A stretch of DNA of 37,141 nt from Streptomyces sioyaensis (GTDB taxonomy: Bacteria; Actinomycetota; Actinomycetes; Streptomycetales; Streptomycetaceae): NCBI RefSeq assembly GCF_004122735.1, contig NZ_SDIF01000066.1:1-37141 (forward strand), written 5' to 3'. The notes under the pieces were generated by a model that was not told where the DNA came from, ran no database searches, and saw only the letters and a program-made list of their open reading frames with translations. The translations under genes and the position numbers were made by a program. Shown here in pieces: positions 24,744 through 32,441 of the stretch. Every line of letters starts with the position of its first letter. Position 1 is the stretch's first letter.

Positions 24744-25820
24744 CTACTTCAGAACGAGCGAGGACCACTGCTTGATCCACTGTTCGCGGTTCTTGCTGAT
24801 CGTCTCCGGAGCCAGCGTCGCCGGCTTGTCGATCGTGGCGCCGTACTTCGTGAACAGCTCCGGCACCTTGGCGTCCGCACGGGCCGGGTTGACGAACATC
24901 TGCAGCGGCTCGTCCTCCTGGAACTGCCTGCTCAGCAGGAAGTCCAGCAGCGCCTTGCCGCCCTTTTCGTTCTTCGCGCCCTTCAGCAGGCCGCCGAATT
25001 CGATCTGCCGGAAGCAGGTGCCGGTCGCGACGCCGGTCGGTGCCTGCCGGGGCGCGGGCTTCTTGCCGAGCACCTCGGCCGGCGGGCTGGAGGCGTAGGA
25101 GACCACCAGCGGCTTGTCCCCCTTGCCCTTGCTCGCCGCGGACCCCGAGAAGCGCTGGTTGTAGGCCTGCTCCCAGCCGTCGACGACCTCGACGCCATTG
25201 GCCTTGAGCTTCTTCCAGTAGTCCTGCCAGCCGTCCTTGCCGTACGCGGCGACGGTGGCGAGCTGGAAGGCGAGCCCCGGCGAGGAGGTCGCCGAGTTCT
25301 CCGTGACGAGCAGCCCCTTGTACCGGGGCTTGATCAGATCGTCGAAGGTCTTCGGCGGCGCGATCTTGTGCCGGGCGAAGTAGCCGCGGTCGTAGTTGAC
25401 GCAGATGTCGCCGTAGTCGAGCGGGGTGACGCGGTGCCGGGCCTTGTCCAGCTGCAGCCCGGCCGGGACGTGCGAGAGCCCCTTGGCCTCGTACGGGCTG
25501 AAGAGGTCCTCGTCCAGACCGCGCGAGAGCAGGGTGTTGTCGATGCCGAAGAGCACATCGCCCTGCGGATTGTCCTTGGACAGGATCGCCTGGTTGACGG
25601 CCTTGCCGGCGTCCCCGCCCTTGAGGACCCGGATCTTGTAGCCGCTCTGCTTCTCGAACGCGGCCTGCACGGACTTGGACATGGTGAACGAGTCATGGCT
25701 GACCAGCGTGACGGTCTTGGCGTCCGCGCTGTCGCCCCCCGACGTGCCGCAGGCGGCCAGCGCGGTCATGCCCATGGCGGCGGCAAGCCCTGCCGCGGTG
25801 ATCCTTCTGGTGGTGCTCAC
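24744..25820 (-). CDS. thiB: Thiamine-binding lipoprotein of ABC importer (ThiB/TbpA type)
   Basis: A 358-residue periplasmic-type binding protein. Signal peptide RRITAAGLAAAMGMTALAAC ends in lipobox LAAC (C24), so it is a lipoprotein. The mature part matches the thiamine-binding family: TLVSHDSFTMSKSV, FGIDNTLLSRGL, TPLDYGDICVNYD and WEQAYNQRFSG. GTG 25820 is chosen because AGGAGG lies seven bases upstream. It is the first gene after the TPP riboswitch and long hairpin. Its ribosome site can also be folded into a small stem (CCTGG TCAG CCAGG). Confidence 0.92.
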   Translation of the reverse strand: MSTTRRITAAGLAAAMGMTALAACGTSGGDSADAKTVTLVSHDSFTMSKSVQAAFEKQSGYKIRVLKGGDAGKAVNQAILSKDNPQGDVLFGIDNTLLSRGLDEDLFSPYEAKGLSHVPAGLQLDKARHRVTPLDYGDICVNYDRGYFARHKIAPPKTFDDLIKPRYKGLLVTENSATSSPGLAFQLATVAAYGKDGWQDYWKKLKANGVEVVDGWEQAYNQRFSGSAASKGKGDKPLVVSYASSPPAEVLGKKPAPRQAPTGVATGTCFRQIEFGGLLKGAKNEKGGKALLDFLLSRQFQEDEPLQMFVNPARADAKVPELFTKYGATIDKPATLAPETISKNREQWIKQWSSLVLK

Positions 25821-25828
25821 TGAATGTC

Positions 25829-25846
25829 CTCCTGGCTGACCAGGAC
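25829..25846 (-). promoter_or_regulatory. Stem overlapping the thiB ribosome binding site
   Basis: On the minus strand CCTGG-TCAG-CCAGG runs directly into AGGAGG, so part of the Shine-Dalgarno sequence lies in the 3' arm. Such a stem could add translational control to the riboswitch. Confidence 0.4.
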
Positions 25847-25854
25847 GAGACGCG

Positions 25855-25914
25855 GCCCTGCCCGAAGCCCCCTCCGTACATCCGCGGACGTACGGAGGGG
25901 ACTTCGGGCAGGGC
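25855..25914 (-). terminator. Very long hairpin between riboswitch and thiB
   Basis: Arms of 13 + 11 bases (25855-25867 with 25902-25914; 25869-25879 with 25890-25900) pair with a single C/A mismatch between them and a 10-base loop. This is by far the longest stem in the window. It lies where the expression platform of the TPP riboswitch should be and probably is a regulated terminator. Confidence 0.7.
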
Positions 25915-25933
25915 ACAACAGCATGAGTGACGA

Positions 25934-26042
25934 CCGAACTTCCTACCCGGCATGACCCGGGCGAGGTTCAAGGGTCTGCGGGCACCGTAGGACTACGGCG
26001 CTTCCGCACTCTCAGCGCTGTGGCGCTCCCCTGTCGGAATGT
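25934..26042 (-). promoter_or_regulatory. TPP (thiamine pyrophosphate) riboswitch
   Basis: Read on the minus strand the region holds the conserved THI-box elements in order: GGGGAGC, GCTGAGAGTGCGG (26016-26004), GACCCTTGAACCTC (about 25976-25963) and CGGGTCATGCCGGGTAGGA (25959-25941). This is a standard TPP aptamer. High TPP should turn off the three downstream transporter genes. It starts about 35 bases after the rlmN stop, so its promoter lies near or within the rlmN 3' end. Confidence 0.95.
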
Positions 26043-26075
26043 GCATTTGTTCGATCACACAGTACCAGCGAGCGG

Positions 26076-27182
26076 TCAGCGTTCCGAGGCCGCGAGCTGC
26101 CCGCAGGCGCCGTCGATCTCCTGACCGCGGGTGTCGCGGACGGTCACCGGCACCCCGTGCGCCTCGATGGCCCGCACGAACGCCAGCTCGTCCTCGGGAC
26201 GCGAGGCGGTCCACTTCGACCCGGGAGTCGGGTTCAGCGGAATGAGGTTCACATGGACGCGCTTGCCCTTCAGCAGCCGGCCCAGCAGGTCACCGCGCCA
26301 CGCCTGGTCGTTGATGTCCCGGATCAGCGCGTACTCGATCGAAATCCGCCGCCCGGACTTCTCCGCGTACTCCCACGCCGCGTCCAGCACCTCACGCACC
26401 TTCCAGCGCGTGTTGACGGGGACGAGCGTGTCCCGCAACTCATCGTCGGGGGCGTGCAGCGACACGGCCAGCCGGCACTTGAAGCCCTCCTCGGCGAACC
26501 GCAGCATGGCCGGCACCAGCCCGACCGTCGAGACGGTGATGCCCCGCTGGGACAGCCCCAGCCCGTCGGGCTCGGGGTCGGTCAGCCGCCGGATCGCGCC
26601 GACCACCCGCTTGTAGTTGGCGAGCGGCTCCCCCATCCCCATGAAGACGATGTTGGACAGCCGCGCCGGCCCACCGGGCACCTCGCCGTCGCGCAGCGCA
26701 CGCATCCCGTCGACGATCTGGTGCACGATCTCGGCGGTCGACAGATTCCGGTCCAGCCCCGCCTGCCCCGTCGCACAGAACGGACAGTTCATTCCGCAGC
26801 CGGCCTGCGAGGAGATGCACATGGTGACCCGGTCGGGGTAGCGCATCAGCACCGACTCGACGAGCGTCCCGTCATGCAGCTTCCACAGCGTCTTGCGCGT
26901 GGTGTCGTCATCGCACGAGATGTGCCGCACGACCTTCATCAGCTCCGGCAGCAGCTCGCCCGCCAGCTTCTCGCGCGCCGCCGCCGGAATGTCCGTCCAC
27001 TGCGCCGGATCATGCGCATAACGGGCAAAGTAGTGCTGCGACAACTGCTTGGCGCGAAACGGCTTCTCCCCGATCGCGGCCACCGCTTCGCGACGCTCGT
27101 CAGGGCTGAGATCAGCAAGGTGCCGCGGCGGCTTCTTGGCCCCGCGCGGCGCAACAAAAGTAAGTTCTCCGGGTGCAGGCAT
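26076..27182 (-). CDS. rlmN: Dual-specificity 23S rRNA/tRNA methyltransferase RlmN
   Basis: A 368-residue radical SAM enzyme that methylates C2 of A2503 in 23S rRNA and A37 in some tRNAs. The iron-sulfur Cys triad is CGMNCPFC (C129, C133, C136), the GxGEP element is MGMGEPLANY, and the two catalytic Cys are near C122 and C361 (GACGQL near the C-terminus). The N-terminal small domain (LSPDERREAVAAIGEKPFRAKQL) is intact. ATG 27182 gives the family-standard MPAPGELTF start; no strong ribosome site is seen. An ATG nine codons upstream (27209) is the alternative. Confidence 0.95.
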   Translation of the reverse strand: MPAPGELTFVAPRGAKKPPRHLADLSPDERREAVAAIGEKPFRAKQLSQHYFARYAHDPAQWTDIPAAAREKLAGELLPELMKVVRHISCDDDTTRKTLWKLHDGTLVESVLMRYPDRVTMCISSQAGCGMNCPFCATGQAGLDRNLSTAEIVHQIVDGMRALRDGEVPGGPARLSNIVFMGMGEPLANYKRVVGAIRRLTDPEPDGLGLSQRGITVSTVGLVPAMLRFAEEGFKCRLAVSLHAPDDELRDTLVPVNTRWKVREVLDAAWEYAEKSGRRISIEYALIRDINDQAWRGDLLGRLLKGKRVHVNLIPLNPTPGSKWTASRPEDELAFVRAIEAHGVPVTVRDTRGQEIDGACGQLAASER

Positions 27183-27398
27183 GGTGGGTCCAGTGTGGCA
27201 GATCATCTGGCCCCGCCCAGGTGAGAGCGGGGTGGGGGCCGTCACCCTCGGGCGTCGCCTGCCGCCCCTGGGCCGACCTCGCGAGCCATGGTCGACCAAA
27301 GGCGCCCACACTCGACAAATCCACCTATCACGCAAAACGCTCTCGGAGGTACCTCACGCGCTGCAATGCTTATGGGTAGCGCGACCAGGGAGAGCGAA

Positions 27399-28133
27399 GT
27401 GAGCCAACCCGTACATGCACCTGGGGCACCCAAAGCACTCAATCCACTGTGGATCATATCGCTGTTCCTCACCGTTTCAGAAGCCTCCGCCGGTACGGCG
27501 GCCACTCAAACACAAGGCTGGCTGCAAGCAGTTCTTGTGCTCTTTTCGGTAATCTTCCCGGTAGGCGTAGCGTCCGCATTCTTCGCCATCCTTGTGCAGC
27601 GGCCGTACGTACTCTACGCCCCCAAGGACTACTCCAAAAACCCGAGCGTACGAGACTTCGTCAACGCTCTCAACACGTCACGCAATCGCAGCGTGGAGAA
27701 TATGGAGGCCTCCATTCGCTCAGCGATGGAGGAGGTGATCCCCAAGATGCTCGATGCGAAAATAAGCGCCCTCAACAAGGACGCCATCGTGACGGAGGCG
27801 ATCGAAAGCGCACGCGAAGACTTCCGGCAACGCTTCATCGAGATTTCCTACAGCCAAATGGACCAGGATATGGAACCGGCACAAATCCCGGTAGGCGAGG
27901 ATACCGGCGTGCAGGAATTCTTGAACGAGGCCTGGTCGTTCACTCCGGAATGGATCCCCCCGTACACCTACGGCGACAAGTGGGTGCTGGTCGATCAAGA
28001 GAAGGGGCGCTCCTACCGCAAGATGGGGGCACACTGGGCCCGCCGTCACGGAAAAGGGGAGTCGGATGACAGGCTGCTTTACAGCACCGGCATTTCAGCA
28101 GGAGACGTTCTGCAGGCCGTGCCGCTCAATTAA
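27399..28133 (+). CDS. Two-TM protein of unknown function, AT-richer than neighbours
   Basis: A 244-residue protein I do not recognise. Two hydrophobic helices near the N-terminus (NPLWIISLFLTVSEA, then VLVLFSVIFPVGVASAFFAI) are followed by a soluble part with a helical, charged stretch (VENMEASIRSAMEEVIPKML to SAREDFRQRF) and a C-terminal block rich in aromatics (WIPPYTYGDKW, YRKMGAHWARR). GTG 27399 is chosen for AGGGAG about 6 bases upstream. Base composition is far from the rest: line 27661-27720 has 33 G+C in 60, and many codons end in A or T, so it is probably acquired. It lies divergent from rlmN. A membrane-anchored sensor or effector is possible but unproven. Confidence 0.75.
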   Translation: MSQPVHAPGAPKALNPLWIISLFLTVSEASAGTAATQTQGWLQAVLVLFSVIFPVGVASAFFAILVQRPYVLYAPKDYSKNPSVRDFVNALNTSRNRSVENMEASIRSAMEEVIPKMLDAKISALNKDAIVTEAIESAREDFRQRFIEISYSQMDQDMEPAQIPVGEDTGVQEFLNEAWSFTPEWIPPYTYGDKWVLVDQEKGRSYRKMGAHWARRHGKGESDDRLLYSTGISAGDVLQAVPLN

Positions 28134-28280
28134 CGTCGGGCCGCTCACATCGGGGCCTCGTTCGGCGGCCATCGCTCGCTGACACGGCGGTCGGACACGG
28201 ATGCGTGCTCGCACGTCGCCATCGGCCGCGGGCCGGGGAGCGAGCGCGGCGAGCCGTGTACGCGTAGAGAAATCTGCTAC

Positions 28281-29375
28281 TCAAGCTCCGGACGCGATGC
28301 GCCACAGCGGAGCCTCGTACTGCCCCGGGCGGCTGCTGAGCAGCAGTGCCCTGAGGTCCTGGCACTGGTTGCCGCTGAGCCCGAAAGCTTCGGCGAGCCG
28401 GCGGAACGTCGTGTGCGTGATGCCGCGGCTCCGGGCGTCGGCCTCGAAGTCGTCGAGCTGGTGGAGGACCGCTTCCGGGTCCGGCTTCTGGGCGGGCCGA
28501 CTGCCCAGCCGACTCGCCTTGTTCCGCTCGTAGTCGATCTCGGAGAAGCCGCAGATCTCGCGGCTGTACTGCTCGACCTGGTGCAGGTTCTCCGTCGCCA
28601 GGATGGCGCGGGCGAGCTGGTTGCGGTTCAGCGCCTCGTCGAGGTCGGCCTCGTGGACGACGGGGCCGTCGTCGGTGAGCGGGACCGGCAGGCCGGCGTC
28701 CCGTACTTCGCACCGGCCGCGGGCGCCTCGTGCCGTGGCGGCCAGCATGGCCGTGGCCTCGGAGGGGTGCCACTCCAGGACCGAGCTGACGGGCGTGACG
28801 TGCTCGGCGGTGAGGGTCAGGGCGACGGGGCCGAGGCGGTCGCGGAGGGCGTCGGCGGGGAGTTCGCCGTCGAGGCCGGGGCCGGCGACCAGGAGCCGTA
28901 CGGGGTAGTTGAGTTCGCAGCAGGCCGCGAGGGTGAGGGCGTCGGCGAGGGGGCTGCGGAGGGTGGGCTCGTCGCCCCGGGCGAGGATGTCGCCGCCGAC
29001 GTCCAGGAGGTCGACGGAGTCCGGCTCCAAGTGCTGGATGAGCTCTTCGAGCTGGCGAACCATGCCCTCGGCGCCGTGGTGCGGATCGATGAGTGCGAAG
29101 GTCTGCGGGAGCTCCGCGGCCAGCCTGGGAAGTGTCGAGCCCGCGGGAGCAATCGGTGTTGCGTCGGCGGGAACCGTCTGGACGCTTCGGGTGAGGGGGC
29201 GGAGGCCGGTGAAGTTGGCCGGCCCTCTTGGGCCCGGAACCGGGTCGATCAAGAGGCGGTCCCACGCGTAGGTGAGGACCACCGCCGGAGTTTCGCCGCC
29301 GTGGACGGCGGCGTCCAGCATCGCTGCGGCAACGGCGTCGCCGCCTCCTCCCGCTGCCACGATCAGGCGCGTCAC
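28281..29375 (-). CDS. DUF1152 domain protein
   Basis: A 364-residue protein of the DUF1152 family, function unknown. The N-terminus TRLIVAAGGGGDAVAAAML has a glycine loop followed by Asp that suggests nucleotide or sugar-phosphate binding. VDLLDVGGDILARGDEPTLRSPLAD is the typical family centre. The last 90 residues are helical (LDDFEADARSRGITHTTFRRL, then FGLSGNQCQDLRALL) and may form a separate domain. GTG 29375 has no ribosome binding site, but TACGCT stands seven bases before it, as in a leaderless transcript. It lies between the AT-rich gene and the RNHCP gene. Confidence 0.8.
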   Translation of the reverse strand: MTRLIVAAGGGGDAVAAAMLDAAVHGGETPAVVLTYAWDRLLIDPVPGPRGPANFTGLRPLTRSVQTVPADATPIAPAGSTLPRLAAELPQTFALIDPHHGAEGMVRQLEELIQHLEPDSVDLLDVGGDILARGDEPTLRSPLADALTLAACCELNYPVRLLVAGPGLDGELPADALRDRLGPVALTLTAEHVTPVSSVLEWHPSEATAMLAATARGARGRCEVRDAGLPVPLTDDGPVVHEADLDEALNRNQLARAILATENLHQVEQYSREICGFSEIDYERNKASRLGSRPAQKPDPEAVLHQLDDFEADARSRGITHTTFRRLAEAFGLSGNQCQDLRALLLSSRPGQYEAPLWRIASGA

Positions 29376-29564
29376 ATGCGCCAGCGTACGCGCCGGCGAC
29401 CCGCACCGGCCACCGCGCAACGCGCGTACCAGCGGGCAAAACTGCTGGTGGGGGGCTTCCGGCTACCCGTCGTCCGCAGGGAATGAGTTCCCGGGGAGGC
29501 GACGGTGAAGCCGTCGGGTTCCGCAGGCGGGCGGCCCAGGGGCGGCTCCCGCCGAGGCAAGCGG

Positions 29565-29590
29565 GCGGCCCCCGCCGAGGCGGGGGCCGC
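29565..29590 (-). terminator. Terminator of the RNHCP gene
   Basis: GCGGCCCCCGCC / GGCGGGGGCCGC, a perfect 12-base inverted repeat with a minimal loop, six bases after the RNHCP stop on the minus strand. Confidence 0.7.
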
Positions 29591-29596
29591 GAGGCG

Positions 29597-30073
29597 TCAG
29601 ATGAGCCTCCAGTGCCGGGCGGACCGGCCTGCTTCGTGCCGGCTGAGCCCCGTACGCAGCACGGTGAGGACCTGGTCGAGGTCGTCGCCCTGGTGGGGAT
29701 CGTCGGCCATGCGGTTGCGACGCCGGACGCCGCAGCCGGTGCAGCGGTGGACGATCATGTAGCCCTTGGTGGAGTGGTGATCGACGGCCACCGGGCGCAT
29801 CAGCGCCCGGCAGTCACTGGCACGGTCTCCGGGCCTGACGTCCACATGACGTGAGTGCAGGCACCGCGGGCAGTGGTTGCGATAGCTCCCGTTGACCAGG
29901 GGCGCGACCTCTTCCCCGCAGTTGCCGCAGGTAAAGCCGGTGTTCTCGGTGGTTCTGCTGATGGTGCTGCTCCTCGGCGAGTCGAAGGGATCTTCAACTC
30001 GGAGGCGCAGGGTTCCGTTGGCTCTCCCCCTGTTCAGGGGTCTCAGGCTCGGCCGGCGAGGGACGCGGTTCAC
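29597..30073 (-). CDS. RNHCP domain zinc-ribbon protein (start ambiguous)
   Basis: A member of the RNHCP family, small proteins named for the motif seen here as SYRNHCPRCL. Paired Cys motifs CGNCG, CPRC and CTGC could bind zinc; function is unknown. The domain begins at ENTGFTC. Two starts compete. GTG 30073 gives 158 residues and overlaps the stop of an upstream small frame by four bases (GTGA). Alternatively a perfect GAGGAG (29975-29970) stands seven bases before ATC at 29962, where relatives would have ATG, giving a 121-residue product that starts exactly at the domain. The first 37 codons of the long form are Arg/Pro-rich with weaker codon use. I list the canonical start, but translation from ATC is a real possibility. 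Confidence 0.75.
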   Translation of the reverse strand: MNRVPRRPSLRPLNRGRANGTLRLRVEDPFDSPRSSTISRTTENTGFTCGNCGEEVAPLVNGSYRNHCPRCLHSRHVDVRPGDRASDCRALMRPVAVDHHSTKGYMIVHRCTGCGVRRRNRMADDPHQGDDLDQVLTVLRTGLSRHEAGRSARHWRLI

Positions 30074-30116
30074 CGCCCGCTTCTCGGGCGGGCGATTACT
30101 TCCGGCTCCAGCTTCA

Positions 30117-30185
30117 TCAGGGCGTGCTCGCATCCCTGAATCCGGACCACGACCGGGTTTGTCGATTTGTCCCGGTCACTGTCAC
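30117..30185 (-). CDS. Possible 22-residue leader ORF upstream of RNHCP
   Basis: GTG 30185 has GGGGAGG five bases upstream and encodes 22 residues (VTVTGTNRQTRSWSG...). Its stop overlaps ATG 30118 of a 15-residue frame (MKLEPEVIARPRSGR), whose stop in turn overlaps the RNHCP GTG at 30073. This is a chain of coupled tiny frames; expression is unproven. Confidence 0.3.
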   Translation of the reverse strand: MTVTGTNRQTRSWSGFRDASTP

Positions 30186-30251
30186 GCGGGCCTCCCCACG
30201 TGCCGCCGGTAGGTGTCGGTCCGGCCTCACTGACGTCGGCGCCGTCCCCCG

Positions 30252-30290
30252 TCAGGCAGCACCGGCAGCGGCACAGCGCTTCTTGATCAC
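30252..30290 (-). CDS. Possible 12-residue leader peptide
   Basis: GTG 30290 with AGGAGG four bases upstream encodes MIKKRCAAAGAA then TGA. The ribosome site is among the best in the window. It may be a regulatory leader peptide for the RNHCP message, or chance. Confidence 0.3.
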   Translation of the reverse strand: MIKKRCAAAGAA

Positions 30291-30542
30291 GCCACCTCCT
30301 CATCCGTGTCACGGAGTGTCCCGAAGGCCGCCGGAACGGCTTCGGGGTGTGATGTCCACTTTATGCCGCGGTCCCCCGAGCCCGGCATCCGTTTTCTCTG
30401 GGCCTGGGGCACGAAAAGGGGCCCCCGCTTGGCGCGGAAGGCCCCTCACGCACCTGACGAAGCGTGCTGCACAAAGGAGAAAGGAAGCGGGGAGCGGAGC
30501 CCCTGAACCCGGCTCCGCTCCCCGCTACGGGATTCCGTGCCG
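30291..30542. other. Non-coding region between RNHCP leader and cdsA
   Basis: I see no gene here. It holds a hairpin CCCGAAGGCCG / CGGCTTCGGG (30320-30346), a minus-strand -10-like TAAAGT (30363-30358), a short stem AGGGGCC / GGCCCCT (30417-30446), and the cdsA terminator at 30487-30525. On this reading the RNHCP message would have a leader of nearly 400 bases to the ATC start. Confidence 0.4.
30487..30525 (-). terminator. Intrinsic terminator of the rpsB-cdsA cluster
   Basis: A perfect 15-base stem (30487-30501 / 30511-30525) with a 9-base loop, 18 bases after the cdsA stop; on the minus strand it is followed by the T-rich TTCCTTTCTCC. Confidence 0.88.
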
Positions 30543-31709
30543 TCAGCCGGATCCCACAAAGACCACGAACAGCAGCCAGACGACGGGCGCGGTCGGCAGC
30601 AGGGAGTCGAGACGGTCCATGATCCCGCCGTGACCGGGGAGCAGGGTGCCCATGTCCTTGATGCCGAGATCGCGCTTGATCATGGATTCACCGAGGTCAC
30701 CGAGGGTGGCGCTGGCCGCGACCGCAAGTCCGAGCAGCAGGCCCTGCCACCAGGCACCGTGCGCGATCAGGAATTCCATGCACAGCGCGCCGGCCACCAT
30801 CGCGAAGAGCACCGCGCCGACGAGTCCCTCGCGGGTCTTGCCGGGGCTGATGCGCGGTGCCAGCTTGTGCTTGCCGAACCGCCAGCCGACCGCGTACGCC
30901 CCGGTGTCGCTGACGACCGTCAGCAGCAGGAAGGTCAGCACCCGCAGCGCCCCGTCGGCCTCGGCCGCGAGCATCAGCGCCACGAACGTCGCGAGGAACG
31001 GCACGTAGAACGCGGCGAAGACACCGGCGGTGACGTCCCGCAGATAGTTCTCGGGCGCCTCGGTCATCCGCCAGACGAGCACGGCGAGCGCGGTGAGCGC
31101 CATCGCCACCCAGGCGCCCTCGGCACCGCGCACGTATCCGGCGACCACCATGGCGGTGCCGCCGACTGCGAGCGGCACCAGCGGCACCTTGATGTCCTTG
31201 CGCTCGGCCAGCCGCGAGGTCAGCTCCCACAGGCCCACGACGACAGCGATCGCTATCACGCCGATGAAGACAGGCTTGTAGACGAAGAGCGACGCAACGA
31301 TGATCACGCCGAGGCCGACGCCGACCCCTATCGCGGCACGGAGGTTGCGGCCCGCGCTCTTCTTCTTCGGCTTCTCTGAGTCCGGCGAGCTGTCGGACCC
31401 GGAACGAGAGGTGGGCATGGGCTCCTGCGGCTTTTCGTCGCGGAACAGGGGGCCGCTCAGGCGAGCAGCCCCCCGGCCGTCCAGGTGATCCCGGTTTTCC
31501 CGGATGTCCCGATGTTCCCGGTCGTCGTCCTGGTGTCCGCCTGGCCCGGGCACGAGGGGCATGGGCCGAGTCTGCGCCGCGTCGCCCCAGTCATACACGG
31601 GACCCGCCGGGACGGGGGGCGCCACCCCGCGAAGCGAGGAGGCCGGTCCGTGATCGGGCGGTCCCCATTGACCGGCGCCGGGCGGGGCCCCCCAGGAAGA
31701 CTCGTTCAT
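30543..31709 (-). CDS. cdsA: Phosphatidate cytidylyltransferase
   Basis: CdsA makes CDP-diacylglycerol from phosphatidate and CTP, the branch point of phospholipid synthesis. The 388-residue product has a cytoplasmic Pro/Asp-rich N-terminal tail of about 120 residues, as in actinobacteria, then about eight helices and the family signature SMIKRDLGIKDMGTLLPGHG followed by GIMDRLDS near the C-terminus. The Asp pair in VVSDTGAYAVG is also typical. The ATG shares a base with the frr stop (TGATG), so it is coupled to frr. A strong terminator follows. Confidence 0.95.
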   Translation of the reverse strand: MNESSWGAPPGAGQWGPPDHGPASSLRGVAPPVPAGPVYDWGDAAQTRPMPLVPGPGGHQDDDREHRDIRENRDHLDGRGAARLSGPLFRDEKPQEPMPTSRSGSDSSPDSEKPKKKSAGRNLRAAIGVGVGLGVIIVASLFVYKPVFIGVIAIAVVVGLWELTSRLAERKDIKVPLVPLAVGGTAMVVAGYVRGAEGAWVAMALTALAVLVWRMTEAPENYLRDVTAGVFAAFYVPFLATFVALMLAAEADGALRVLTFLLLTVVSDTGAYAVGWRFGKHKLAPRISPGKTREGLVGAVLFAMVAGALCMEFLIAHGAWWQGLLLGLAVAASATLGDLGESMIKRDLGIKDMGTLLPGHGGIMDRLDSLLPTAPVVWLLFVVFVGSG

Positions 31710-32266
31710 CAGACCTCGAGGAGCTCGGATTCCTTGTGCTTGAGGAGCTCGTCCACCTGCGCGACGTACTTCGCGGTGGTGTCGTCGAGCTCCTTCTCGG
31801 CGCGGCGCACCTCGTCCTCGCCGGACTCCTTGTCCTTGACGAGCTTGTCGAGGGTCTCCTTGGCCTTGCGGCGCACGCTGCGGATCGAGATCTTCGCGTC
31901 CTCGCCCTTGTTCTTGGCGACCTTGATGAACTCCTTGCGGCGCTCCTCGGTCAGCTCCGGGAAGGTCACCCGGATGATGTTGCCGTCGTTGCTCGGGTTG
32001 ACGCCGAGGTCGGAGTCGCGGATGGCCTGCTCGATGTTGCGCAGCGCGCTCTTGTCGAACGGGGTCACCACGGCCATCCGCGGCTCGGGCACCGAGAACG
32101 ACGCCAGCTGGTTGATCGGCGTCATGGCGCCGTAGTAGTCCGCCACGATCTTGTTGAACATCGCCGGGTGCGCACGCCCGGTGCGAATCGCGGCGAAGTC
32201 CTCCTTGGCGACCACGACGGCCTTCTCCATCTTCTCCTCGGCCTCGAGGAGGATCTCTTCGATCAC
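31709..32266 (-). CDS. frr: Ribosome recycling factor
   Basis: RRF splits post-termination ribosomes together with EF-G. The 185-residue product is full length, with the family stretches RTGRAHPAMFNKI, ALRNIEQAIRDSDLGVNPSNDG and the C-terminal helix ending ELLEV. Two GTG codons stand in tandem (32269 and 32266); the second is chosen because AGGAG is six bases away and the protein then starts at the conserved MIEE. The open frame continues about 70 codons further upstream without family similarity. It lies between pyrH and cdsA in the usual order. Confidence 0.96.
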   Translation of the reverse strand: MIEEILLEAEEKMEKAVVVAKEDFAAIRTGRAHPAMFNKIVADYYGAMTPINQLASFSVPEPRMAVVTPFDKSALRNIEQAIRDSDLGVNPSNDGNIIRVTFPELTEERRKEFIKVAKNKGEDAKISIRSVRRKAKETLDKLVKDKESGEDEVRRAEKELDDTTAKYVAQVDELLKHKESELLEV

Positions 32267-32361
32267 CACTTGCTCCTGGTCTTTTCGGTAAGAAGCAGAG
32301 CCTCGCCCCTGCCGCACGTCTTCTCCTGCACGGTGTCCGACCGGCAGGCAGTTGTCCATCC

Positions 32362-32388
32362 CCGTACCGGGGTCTGCCCCCGGTAGGG
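32362..32388 (-). terminator. Hairpin between pyrH and frr
   Basis: TACCGGGG / CCCCGGTA (32365-32372, 32378-32385) extended by CC/GG across a G-G mismatch. It sits in the 175-base gap and may lower read-through or mark a processing site. Confidence 0.45.
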
Positions 32389-32441
32389 AGTTGCCGCCCG
32401 TACAGGCCGATGCCCGTACGGAACCACGGCAGTTGGGGCCG

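Noticed and set aside
28160..28265. Matching arms CGCTCGC/GCGAGCG and ACACGGC/GCCGTGT between the convergent orphan and DUF1152 genes
   Set aside because: The arms cross each other and cannot form one nested stem, so a terminator is not supported.
27183..30540. Possible integrated mobile element or attachment site between rlmN and cdsA
   Set aside because: No integrase, transposase, tRNA target or flanking direct repeat could be seen; only the composition of one gene suggests transfer.
32398..32421. CCGTAC / GTACGG inverted repeat just after the pyrH stop
   Set aside because: Only six pairs with a 12-base loop; too weak to list as a separate terminator beside the stem at 32362-32388.
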